Positions 11,355 to 22,186 of a stretch of 64,000 nt of DNA are shown here, in pieces. Positions within the stretch are counted from its first letter, which is position 1. Each line of letters starts with the position of its first letter. The stretch is from NCBI GenBank assembly GCA_015501585.1, contig JADNRY010000097.1, positions 62,001-126,000 of the forward strand, in the 5' to 3' direction. The translations under genes were made by a program, and so were the position numbers. The notes beneath the pieces were generated by a model. That model was not told where the DNA came from. It saw only the letters and a list, made by a program, of their open reading frames with translations, and did no database searches. The stretch comes from Rhodocollybia butyracea (Eukaryota > Basidiomycota > Agaricomycetes > Agaricales > Omphalotaceae).

Positions 11355-14300
11355 TCAAAACAAATTATACCCCTTCCCAAGCGGCAACTTCTCCGCCGGC
11401 CCAACATCCACAATCTCCCCATCAGCCCTAACCTCATACGTCTCCGGATCCACACTCATCTTAGGCATTTTCTCGTTCCACTTCATATCCTTCTTTCCAA
11501 TGTTCCTGCAATTCTTCACTGCCTCGAAGCGTTTAGCGAGGCCGTAGGAAGCAACGCGACCAGAGTCGATGGAGATTTGGGATACGAACGCGATGGAGTT
11601 GAGGGCTGCGGAGGCGGGGCTAGCGCCCCACATGGGTTTGCAGAAGGAGGGCTGGACGGTGGGGATGGAGGCGTTAGCGTCGCCCATCTGGAGGGGAAGA
11701 GGTTGAGGGGTAAGGATGAACACAGGGGAACGTATATATAGATAGGCATACCTGAGACCAAGCAATTACCCCGGACTTGATAACCATCTCCGGCTTTGCA
11801 CCAAAGTTCTCCGGTTTCCACAGTACCAAATCCGCCAGCGTCCCAACCGCAACATGACCCACCAAGTGACTGATCCCATGCGTAATTGCCCTTTCAAGCA
11901 AAATATTGTTAGCCCAAGCAAGGAAGAAGAATAGGGACGACTCGACGTTCTACAACCTAACAAAAAAACAAAAAAACAACCCCACAACACACAACGAAGA
12001 ATAGGGTCAAAAATCCAACTCACGGATTAATAGTATACTTTGCCACATATCTCTTGACCCTTCCATTATCTCTCCCCTCCACGTCTCCCAACTCCCCCAA
12101 CGGGCCCTTCACTTCCCGCATCTTACTCGCTGTTCTCCACGTCCTGCTGACTACCTCCCCTACACGCCCCATCGCCTGCGAGTCCGAACTGATCATGGAT
12201 ATGGCACCGGTATCATGGAGGACATCTTCTGCGGCGACAGTTTCGGCGCGGATGCGTGATTCGGCGAAAGCCAGGTCTTCGGGGATAGATTTATCGAGGT
12301 GGTGACAGACCATGAGCATCTGGACATGGGGAGAGAGAAGGTGATCAATGAATTGTGAGGAGTTGTAAGGAGGTACGAGGAGGGGGGAATCGAGTTAGAA
12401 ATTAAAATAAGTTCCAGATAATAATGATCAATCAACGCACATCCAGATGCTCATCGAGTGTATTATTCGTATACGGTCTAGTCGGATTTGTAGACGACGG
12501 GAGAACATTCTTCTGCCCACAGACAACGATGATATCTGGGGCATGGCCACCACCTTGACATTGGAAAAATTAGAAAAAGAGCAGAAAAATGGGCAGAAAT
12601 AATGGGATAATAGAATATAGGAAAGACAGGTAAAAACCTTACCTGCGCCCTCACTATGATATGTATGGATAGTTCGGTTCCCGAACGCCTTGATCGTACC
12701 TACGCAAAACCAAACGGAAAGACAGACAAAGTCAGTCATCAGTGCAATCACCATCACCACAAAAAAGGAACTAGAACAAGTAGGTTGCGAGAGGGAGAAC
12801 AAACATACTTTCAACAAACCCACTCTCATTAAGTGTATCCGTATGGATATTCACCTAGTTAAACAGAATCAAACGTAAGCTGCACACTCAGCATAAGTAA
12901 ACGAAAGTGTTAACCCACCTGAACATCATACTTATCCGCAACATCCAAACAATTCACAATCGCAGCGGGCGTCGTCCCCCAATCCTCATGCAACTTCAAC
13001 CCCACCGCTCCAGCTCTCACAATCTCGTCCATCGCCGTCAACTCGCCCTCCTTTCCCTTGCCCCCTCCCACCCCGCCCACTCCTCCCGCATCATTCCCCT
13101 TCCCCGTAAACCCGACATTCACCGGCATCCCATCCGTCGCCGCCAGCATATGCCTCATATAGAACGCACTACTAGTACATGTCGTCGCGCACGTCCCTGC
13201 GCTCGGCCCCGTCCCACCACCAATCATCGTCGTCGTCCCCGCGGCGAGGGCTTCCGTGACCTGCTGCGGGCAGATAAAGTGCACGTGGGCGTCGATGGCG
13301 CCGGCGGTGACGAGGAGGTGTTCGCCGGCGATGACTTCGGTTGAGGAGGAGATGGTGAGGGAGGGGTGGAGAGGACATGGTGTCGGGGTTGCCGGATTTG
13401 CCGATGCCGGCGATGAGGCCGTCTTTGATGCCTATGTCGGCCTGTGAGGGTAGGTGTAAGTGATGAGTGAAGGGCAAGGCAGGTTGAAGAAAAGGAAGTA
13501 AATGGATAGGTAAAGGTAAGAAAGGATTAGCGCGTAGGGAGTGAATATGAAAAGAAACGAAGAGAAGGAGAAAGAGTGTGAGGTCAAAAGAAAACCAAAG
13601 GTCTGTGAGGTTCCAGGAATCCCAGCACGCACGAATTCGACGAAGTCCAAGGTTTGAGCCCACGTACACTAGAAAAAGAGTAGACGAAACATGAGTATAT
13701 GAAACAAATGAGTTGAAAAAATCTCGTCAATGCGCAGTATAGAGCATTCCAAAGACCCAGCCATGCGCAAACGCTGAAAACAAAAGTAAACTCACCTTTT
13801 CGTCGACGATCTTTGCATTATTGAGCTGTATGCTCGTTTGAACCAGAACCAACACATCCGTTGTACACGTTTACAATGTATGCCCTGTCGTGCTGTTATC
13901 CTACCGTTTTGCGTTCAGGCTTATACTCGAACTCGGCATCGAACTTGGGCTCCTGACTTCTGGGATTTTCTGATGAAGGGGAACAAAACAAAACAAAACA
14001 AAACAAATGAAATGAAAGATGGAGGAGGAAAGATCGAACAAGAAGAAACGAAACATAGGAAAAGTCGACGCGAACCTTGTAGATGCCGGACCAGTCTATA
14101 ATTAAAGCATTTGTGATGACCAGATCGAGGGACTCAGAAGGGAATCGATTGTTTGCTTGACCCATGCCTTCGCGGATTGTCTTTCCTACAGATTGATGAG
14201 CACGACGCGTAGAAGAAAGTCGGGCTTCATACCTCCTCCAAACTTGACTTCATCACCGTATATTGTCTAAATCCGACGTTCGTCAAACTTCCATCGTGTT

Positions 14301-15374
14301 CTAGTCAAAAACACTCACCTCATCGTGCTCCACTTCAATCCACAACTCGGTATCTGCAAGTCTAACTCTATCGCCCGTCGTAGGCCCATACATCGAAACA
14401 TAAGCGTCTCTCCCGATCTCCATATCACTGATCCCAATCTCCAATGCCCCCGGCTCCGGCACATGCGCAAAACCTTTCTGTACCAAACTCCTAACAATTT
14501 CCTCTGTCCTACCGAAATCCACACGGCCGGTAGCGAGATTGTTCCCTCCAGAGATGATCCTGGCGCCGGCGATGGTACAGAGGGTGACAGTTTTTGTGTC
14601 GCCGGGTTCGAAACGCACGGCTGTGCCGGAAGGAATGTCGAGGCGTTTGCCGTAGGATTTGGCGCGATCGAAGGAAAGGAGAGGGTTTGTTTCGATAAAG
14701 TGGTAGTGAGAACCGACCTATCTAGAGTAAGGAAAGCTGATGAGGATATTGAAAGAGCACACACCTGAACAGGCCGATCGCCATTATTTGTAACCCGCAA
14801 TCTAACCCTTTCCCTCGCTTTGTTCATCACAATCGCCTCTTTCTTCGCGATAATCGCGCCCGGTTGCTTCACACTTGCATATTCCAGCCTCGGGCAATAT
14901 CGGAAACGCGGAATCTGGGGGTATAGGAAGAAATGAACCGTATAGCGCAGCTTCGAGGTTGCCGGATTCGGTACAGATAGGGTCGTGTACAGTGACGAGA
15001 AAGACGCTGGATAAATGGGTTAGAGACCAGCTTGAGATTATTGTGCGCGACTTGCCCGTCAGGAAAAGTGCCTTCCACTTGAATCTCGTGTAGGAGCCCC
15101 GGAACACTGGGTAGTACGTGTCTTCGTCCTAGAAGCGTTTTTCCGTGCTGCATAAGCTCAGCGACCGAATTTTGGCCATCGCGGATACGTTCTTGGAGTT
15201 GCGACGCGATGAGAGCAATGGCTTCGGGTTGGTTCAGGCGGAGTCCACGTGCGAGGCGTTTCTGAGCAAGAAATCCTGTCTACGCGAGGGTTATGGCTAG
15301 TGAATATAGTCGAGTTTGAGCTTAAATACCTGGTGAAGTAGTAGCTTGGCTTCTTCTCTCGGTAAGAGATGCAT
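11355..15374 (-). CDS. Urease, single-chain (gamma-beta-alpha fused)
   Basis: Urease hydrolyses urea to ammonia and carbamate with a dinuclear nickel centre, in the cytosol. Thirteen exons: 15374-15330, 15279-15056, 15006-14765, 14717-14319, 14266-14233, 14185-14076, 13441-12919, 12854-12809, 12699-12643, 12553-12441, 12319-12024, 11890-11752, 11687-11355, about 853 codons, near the usual fungal 835-840. The gamma part starts [15 protein letters not shown]; beta shows [13 protein letters not shown] and [12 protein letters not shown]; alpha shows the nickel ligands AIDAHVHF, the carbamylated lysine in [35 protein letters not shown], the flap VCHHLD and [15 protein letters not shown]. The intron at 15055-15007 uses a GC donor (GCAAGT). 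One intron is unusually long (634 nt, 14075-13442). Two frame breaks appear, near 14885-14895 (one extra base) and 13365-13375 (two bases short). All active-site motifs remain, so I treat it as a real urease with possible sequence errors. Three decayed partial copies lie elsewhere in the window. Confidence 0.93.
13796..13825 (-). other. Candidate 30-nt cryptic cassette exon in the long urease intron
   Basis: Within the 634-nt intron a 30-nt stretch is preceded by ACAG and followed by GTGAGT, is phase 0 at both ends, and reads [10 protein letters not shown] with no stop. Urease homologues do not, as far as I know, have an insertion at this point, so it is more likely a chance cassette or relic than a constitutive exon. 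Confidence 0.25.
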
Positions 15375-16123
15375 GGTGGGAGACGGGTGGGTGAGAAAAG
15401 AGATAAGAAAAGGAGCGTCTATTCCTGGAGCGATAAGGGCGCCTATTTACTTCAACTTCAATTTATCACATGGCTGTTTCGGCAGGCAAATAACGTGCAT
15501 GCCGTGAGCGACGGCAGAGCAGGATAAGTTTTAAGATCTGGATACCCCTTGTATCCCTCCCCACAGCCTACTTACCCAATGGACTCCTACATACGGTACA
15601 AAGCCTGCCTTCCAGATCCGTCACAATGCACGGACTCGGACACTTTTACCCCCAGTGCGTAAACCTGCCAGAGCTCTCTAGAACTTGACTTTCTGGAAGG
15701 AAACTCTTACGGTCAGCGCAGATTCGGATAGTACTAGCGTAGTCTTTCCTATTCGAATACTCGCTACCATGCTATCAGGCAACGTGAACCTGGATCGGTT
15801 GCGACACAACATGTACCGTAAGTGCACAAGTACTCACTACCTGTTGAGTTAATGCGTTCAACGGCCCAAGTTCACTCAGCTCACCGGCTTGGGCAAGGCA
15901 CTAACTTTGAATCATTTATTGTTTACACAATTACACTGATGTTCCGACTCAGAAAAGAAAATTGGACTTGTACATCATTTCCCACTCGTCTCAACATCCA
16001 AACGGTTAAAACAATCGCAAACGTCGAGCGTCCTGAGGTCCAAATATGGTTCTGGTACCGTCGAAATCTGTGGATAAGCAGCTTGAGTTAGCGAGTAATA
16101 TCTGTCAATTGAGTAGTCCCACC
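15375..16123. other. Spacer upstream of urease
   Basis: It holds the urease upstream region and the 3' flank of the secreted-protein gene. No open frame here is convincing. Confidence 0.4.
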
Positions 16124-16497
16124 TCAAATACACCCCACTTGGAACCCAAACGAATTAGTTCCGGGAGCGGAAATGCATGAGTTTCCTCCTGGGCATTGTG
16201 CCGGAACCTTCCACTCGTTGTGGTCGCAATTTGCGTGGGCCTGGATTCATGAGTAGGAGACTTTTAGCGACACAGAAAAAGGATTGCACCGACCCAAGTA
16301 TGAATCATCGCATCGTTCAACCCGGTGATCCTGATACTGTTTATGCCAGAGATGCTCACGCAGCCATTTTTGCTAAAGTTGTCGGAGCCGGAGGTACCAA
16401 TGAGGTCCGAACAACCGCCATCCGAGTAGTACGAAATGGAATAGCTACTGGCGTTGGCGTGAACAGCAGCGAGGAAGACAATTGCAATGATCTTCAT
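16124..16497 (-). CDS. Small secreted cysteine-containing protein
   Basis: Two exons (16497-16294 and 16240-16124, intron 53 nt, GT..AG, phase 0) encode 106 residues. The start at 16497 is chosen because MKIIAIVFLAAVHANA is a typical signal peptide; an in-frame upstream start at 16584 would bury it. The predicted mature chain of about 90 residues holds six cysteines, an even number compatible with three disulfides, in contexts GGCS, NGCV, ANCD, QCPG, SCIS and GCI. The phrase GINSIRITG resembles small secreted proteins common in mushroom-forming fungi, some of which are symbiosis or saprotrophy related. No catalytic motif is seen. Its role is unknown; an effector function would be a guess. The second exon adds three of the six cysteines, supporting the intron. 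Confidence 0.7.
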
Positions 16498-17915
16498 GGG
16501 AGAGAACATGGGGACTTTGGAGAGCGATCTGTTGAGAGAGCTGAAAAGCTGAAAGATTAAATACTCGTGAATCTCGAGAGCCACACCCCCGCTGTTGTCG
16601 TAGACCCAAAGTGAGACTGAAACCTAATCTACTTTGTTATTCTAGAACCAGTGATGAAGTTTGACACGTTTGAATGAGCTTTTTCATTGAAGGGCGGAGA
16701 AGCGCCGCCAACCCCAGGAAGTCCACCTATTTTATTTTGGTTCAGAGTGTACTTTACGCTACAGACCACTGATTCTAAGGTATTTTTTATTGATTTTTTA
16801 CCTTGTACGGTTAAGTATGGCTGTAAAACTCCTAAACTGCGCTCGTTACGGGCATAAGACATCTAACATGACCCCATGAACATCGCTCTACCGTCACCCT
16901 ACCGTCACCCTACATACAGTCCTGTATATGGTACGGCTTCCAGTACCCGTGGGCCGTATACCGTACCCTCCAGTCTAGGGGGTTTTGTAATACATACGGT
17001 AAGCTGTACCATGAGGTTTGTGTGGTAATCAACAATGGGATATGAATTGAGTAATGTCGCAGTCGAGTGATTCATGGCCCGTTCTTCCAGCCTTCCAGAT
17101 ACTTATCCATCTATTACTAAATATACGTTTGAACTTGTGCGACAATTTGCGACGCCTTCATACTGAAAAAAAGCATTGTCCTGAGATTAGTGCATTATTT
17201 TGAATACCATTTCACCTTAGGCTAGTAAAGCTAATGTTGTATAGCTACAACTTTACAACCGCAATAAGTCTACGGCACTTATATGATGCACTCTAAGCGT
17301 GCAAAATGCATCAAGGCCCGCAACGCCGATCGAAGCAACCATACGGCAATTGCAAATCCTTGTTATTTGTTAGGAAATTCCAAATGGCCAAATTCTTGGG
17401 TAGCATCTTACGGTACACGAGTTTCTAATTGACAGTTATAGAGTGGTATAGAATATATACGCCCTAGGATAAGTGACTCCGCCCAGAGCGCTGATTCTTC
17501 GGAATCCAGATGGATGTGCGGGCACTTCATTTCGCTGTTCGGTTCTCAGTCTATGCACCGCAAGGAACATCCGGGAATCAGCATTAAGATGGCTGGGGTT
17601 TACTTCACTGGGTGACCAGAACCCCATGACTGGACTGGACTGGACTAGATGATAGAAAAACAATCATGGATCTGGAAATCAGGAATTGAGATATGGCAGG
17701 AATAAGTGTTTTCTTCTTTTTCACTGCATTGGGTTGCTATGTTGTTGCTATGTGGTAACAATTAGCTAGCGCTATTGCTGTTGGGTTACTTTCATTCTGC
17801 CATGTCAAGGATGTTATGCGTAGAGTTCATCCAAAGTTTTCCCTATGGTCCACGCAGCCTTGATCTCTTCCATGCAACTTGTAACATCCAGGAGCAAGTC
17901 CCTAGTATACCCCGT
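16498..17915. other. Spacer between secreted-protein gene and CACTA element
   Basis: No gene recognised. It contains short direct repeats near 16895-16975 (ACCGTCACCCT twice, then GGTACGG / CCGTATACCGTACC palindromic words) and the target duplication CCGT at 17912-17915 at its right end. Confidence 0.4.
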
Positions 17916-18290
17916 CACTACGGGAAGGAAAAACAATGAATTTGATTGTCTGAGACAATCATTTTTTGAAAAAACAATCATTTAGGTGGTTTTTTGCCAA
18001 ACACTCATTTTGATTGTCTTGAGCAAACAATCATTTTGAATGCCCACAGTTTAAGACAATCATTTGGATTGCCAACTCTCAAGGACAATCAAAATGATTG
18101 TCTTGAGCAAACAATCATTTAAAGTGCCCAACCCAAGACAGTCAGTGAGATTGCCTCCTATTGAGGACAATCATTTTGATTGCCTTGAGCAAACAGTCAT
18201 TTAGAGTACCAAGAATTAAGACAATCATTCAGAGCACCTACTATCAAAGACAATCATTTTCTGAGGATTGAGTAATTTAACAACTATTTG
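17916..18290. repeat. Left subterminal repeat array of the CACTA element
   Basis: At least a dozen copies of CAATCATTT or its complement occur, with variants such as GACAATCATTTTGATTGTC, spaced 15-40 bp apart. Such clusters are the expected transposase-binding regions of CACTA elements. Confidence 0.75.
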
Positions 18291-21200
18291 ACCACTGGTG
18301 ACTTGTGCCACAGGAAAGTTAGCTGGAGGTCACATGAACATGCTGTGTGTGTTATTTGCGTGAGGATTGCCCAAGAGGGTATTTCCGAGTATATAAAGGG
18401 TGTACATCTTGCTTAAAAGTTAAACCTCCTTCCTTTGCAATTGTCTTGCTTTCCTGCAGCCCTCCTTTGCATTCCTGCAAAGCATTCAGGCCGCCACACT
18501 GCATGCAAATCATCATGAATTTTGGCGGAAATAGTAAGATTATGTTAAACTTGTATGAAACCTCATGGAATTTTAACATAATCTTACTATCTGTTGAGGT
18601 GGAAGACCCCAACCTCAGTGAGAAGTAATTATAGAGAACATGAGTGAATACAACTGAGTAGCTACGAACATGTGTGAAAGGCTATATACTGACGGCGAAC
18701 TCCGGCCCGGAACGCCATGATCCCCTACTCCACTGTAATCTTACTATCTGCACACAAGTTTAACATAATTTTAGTACTTCCACAGAAATTTATGTTGATT
18801 TGCAGGCAGTGTTACTGCAATTTTATTAGGCAGAAAGTGGGGCCTATATTCCTTTAGAAAGCAATGAAGCTGCCTTCTCTCTAGCGGTAGTTTTGTTTGC
18901 TGTTTGAGGTGGAGAGCTCCATCTGTTTGTTGGTGCAGCAGCTGATACGGTAGTCTCCCCACGTTCTCAGTACTCCTGTGGCTTTTTGAGGACATACAAA
19001 TTCGCTTATGAGGGCTCAGGGCAGGGGTTTGGAGCTACTGCACAAGGCAAGCCAAAATGGTTTCAAAAATGGCTTCAACTGTAGTTTATGCTCACTCCCT
19101 GCCTCTAGACTGAAACCGCCAATATCCCACTAGCAGGGATTCACAGTATTGGGAAGAGAGGGTGCTTCAAAAAGTAGAGAATAAGGTTCGGAGCTAGCCG
19201 ATATGAATCATTCGAGTAGTTTATTTATATGCACCTCCAGACATTTGGCTCTGTGATTGTTGCACTCAGTCCATACTGGGCAGGGATTATTGTGGGTGAA
19301 ATGCAAGAATTCATCTCATTTACTGCATACAAAGCCCCAAAAACCATTTACTTGTTTTGCTGATAGCTCTCAGCTGAGATGGGTTATTTGCCATGAAAAT
19401 GGTACATTCCAATTCGCCGTTGAAGTAAGATAAAATGATTCCAGCAAAGATCTGGTCCTAGGGTACCTAAAGAGGGGAAAGGGTAGTCACTAGCACAGTA
19501 AAACAGAAAGTACGCGCACATTAGTAAGTGGTAAAGAACAAATAAGTAGTAAATAATAGTGTGTAACAGAAGTGAGACGAAACAGAACATAAGTCAAGTG
19601 TGATATAATAGTGGGGGATGAAGCAGTACAGTGTAAGCTAGTACAGTGTAAGCTAGCACATAAGTGAACGGGAAGTAAAGTAATAGTAAATGTGAGAAGT
19701 GGAGTACTACCTATCTGTAGGGCAGCTAGCACTACCACAGAGAGGAATAGATTAGATTTTGACCTCGAAATCCATATGGAAACATCTCCAAACATCAACC
19801 ATAAGAGAACCAGAACTGGAGGATTGAAACCTGTTCCGGCACCGACCATTGCAGCGCCGGCTCTGAGCATATGAACTACCTCCAAGACCACTGATAGCTA
19901 TCGTATCCTACAACAGCTCATGGAACATATGAATGTTTCTCAAAGCCAGCGCATGCAACACCTCCCCTGACTTATTGCTGACTGACTTACTACTAACTAG
20001 TATGACCTTTGATGCTCAATGTTCTAGATCAGTAACCCAATTAGAGTAGTTTAAACAGAGGGCATCACGATGAAATCTGGTTAAACCATCTCAAACCAGT
20101 TGGGTGAGGGTGGGTATACTTTAATCAGGTTAAACCCAGTTAAAAATCAAGTTTAATACTCTAGATATGTCTTGACTAGTGATGGTGAGCTCCCCATTGT
20201 TCCTAGTGGATGGAGCGGCGGGTTAGCTGCATACCTTTAACACATACAGACATCTTCTGTCACTGCGACACATACACGGGATGTGCCTCCTCACTTACCC
20301 GACATTTTTGATGTATGATAACTCCGAGGTACTTACAGTGACTAGACATGCACTACCTTCGATTCCCAAGCCTGTTTCACGACTGGAGACTTCAAAGAAC
20401 TCGAGTACGAACCGTTCCGAGTGAGCCAAGGCCACCATATCAACTCCACCACTCCAGAAAATTATTACTCCGGCGCCTCAGCAACGGTTTCATATTACTG
20501 ACTGCAAGTCTACCATGTTCCTAGGGGTTCCTAGAGCTTCGAAAATTTTCCTAGGACTCTAGGAGGTTCTTAACGACAGATATCAAGTTGACGAGGGGTT
20601 CTATTAAGCCTGATTATCATTTCACGTCAGATGCACAATTACTGGCTCACCCAAGCTCAAGTTTATCCAGAGAAGCACCAGATTCAATTCCTGAGCCCCA
20701 ATCCGGACTGGATTCTTTGAATATCATTCCTCACTTCCATTTTATGACCCATACACATCTGCTGCCACCACCTTCAACCCTGATAACCAAGTACAGTGTA
20801 CTTGAGATGGTGAGAACCCTCGTTGGGAAGGTCAGCGAGGAGTGGAAGGGAGTTGTCAGTTAGCATGATGGGAGGTGGGGCCGCATGATGACAGGGCTGG
20901 AGAAGTATAGTGCAGTACGTTAGGCAGCATTTGAGAGTCAGAGTCGGACCTTTGTGTTCATGTCGAAAAATCTAATTTACTTCCTTCGGTGACCTAATTT
21001 CTCTTGCATTACATCTGAGATTTGATACGGCGGGGGCTTGGGGCTTGGCTTTGATCTAGAGGGAGAGAGCCGGTGGATTGAGTCTGGTTGAGTATATATG
21101 AGGCGGAGCGAGCGAGCTTTGCCAAATTGTAAGTGGGCTGATTAACCTTTTTCATTATTATTTCATGTTGGCTTTATGCATTTTTACAAGGTACAGGCAT

Positions 21201-21592
21201 GTCAGGCAGGTAACTTGTGCAAGTGTGTGAGCCATGCGAGCTTGTACAGTCACAGGGTATGAGCATCATTACAAGCAGGTACAAGCAGGTACAAGTAGCT
21301 TGTACATACGAGTGTACGAGCTTGTGTGGGTAACTTACGGTGCAAGTATACATGTATGAGTCATTGTACGAGCGCACAAGTACATGCCAACTCAGTCGAG
21401 TCAGAGCTGGCTATGTATGAGTCTCCCACCCATCCTTTGTATAGGTATGCATGGCTTATTAATATATCATAGGGAGCCTTATCAATATATCTGTAGTTAC
21501 CGTGCAGGTCTCCAAGTGTCACTGGAGGAACAGAGTATATTAGTTAGAAAAACTACGAACGTCCGAGCATGAGCTTTCAATGTGCGGGGCTC
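18291..21592. other. Left interior of the CACTA element, no recognised gene
   Basis: Open frames on both strands lack domains. Notable structures: a 19-bp perfect inverted repeat (ATAGTAAGATTATGTTAAA) at about 18530-18590, GTACAAGCAGGTACAAGCAG direct repeats around 21270-21300, and a GTTTAAAC-containing inverted-repeat stretch at 20041-20165 that may be another MITE relic. Confidence 0.4.
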
Positions 21593-21845
21593 TATAACGC
21601 GCCCTATGGGCAAAGTCCTTAAGAACACCAGTGAACACGACAAATAGGATACTATTGTGTGTACGACGGTGTAAAAGACTGACTAGACTCTTAAGTAATC
21701 GTACGATACTTATAGTAACGGATTTATTATATAATTAATAATAAGTAGAAAGATAAGATAGACCGTTTGGTCTATCGGCGGTGTCTAGGATGACCGTATC
21801 GCCGGATACGGTCAGTGGTGATTATGGAGAGGCGGAGGCGTTACA
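21593..21845 (-). repeat. 3' LTR of the gag-only retrotransposon
   Basis: 253-bp repeat, nearly identical to 24688-24940. It is the 3' LTR relative to the minus-strand gag gene. Ends are TGTAACGCC and GCGTTATA in the sense direction. Confidence 0.9.
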
Positions 21846-21857
21846 CCCTCCCCCACC
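21846..21857 (-). other. Polypurine tract
   Basis: GGTGGGGGAGGG on the sense strand, immediately before the 3' LTR; this is where plus-strand DNA priming is expected. Confidence 0.7.
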
Positions 21858-22186
21858 AGATTAACATCAGGGATGTGAATCGAAAATGGTAATGACATCA
21901 TCACCATCCAAACCATTTCTAATTTGGTTTAACATAGAATGCTCCCGCATCAAGTATGGGATTTAATTGATGCGGCGCATCAGATTTTCGGACTTGTCCG
22001 AATCAAACGGTAGTGGGGCGTACCACTAGAGTATGATTTGATTCGGAAATGTCCGAATGTTCAACGCGCAGACTCGGAAGTTTCCGAGTATTGCTTAATG
22101 AGGATTCTCAGTGAGAATCCAGGCTGAGGATAAGTAGTGATGCCCAGGTAAGGCATATTACCTGGGCGTTGGAATAACCCAATAAA

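Noticed and set aside
12907..13344. Plus frame of 145 residues (Arg/His/Pro-rich)
   Set aside because: Antisense of the urease alpha domain in exon 7.
17916..18290. CRISPR-like or tandem satellite reading of the GACAATCA repeats
   Set aside because: Motifs occur in both orientations with irregular spacing and are mirrored at the other element end, as in CACTA subterminal regions.
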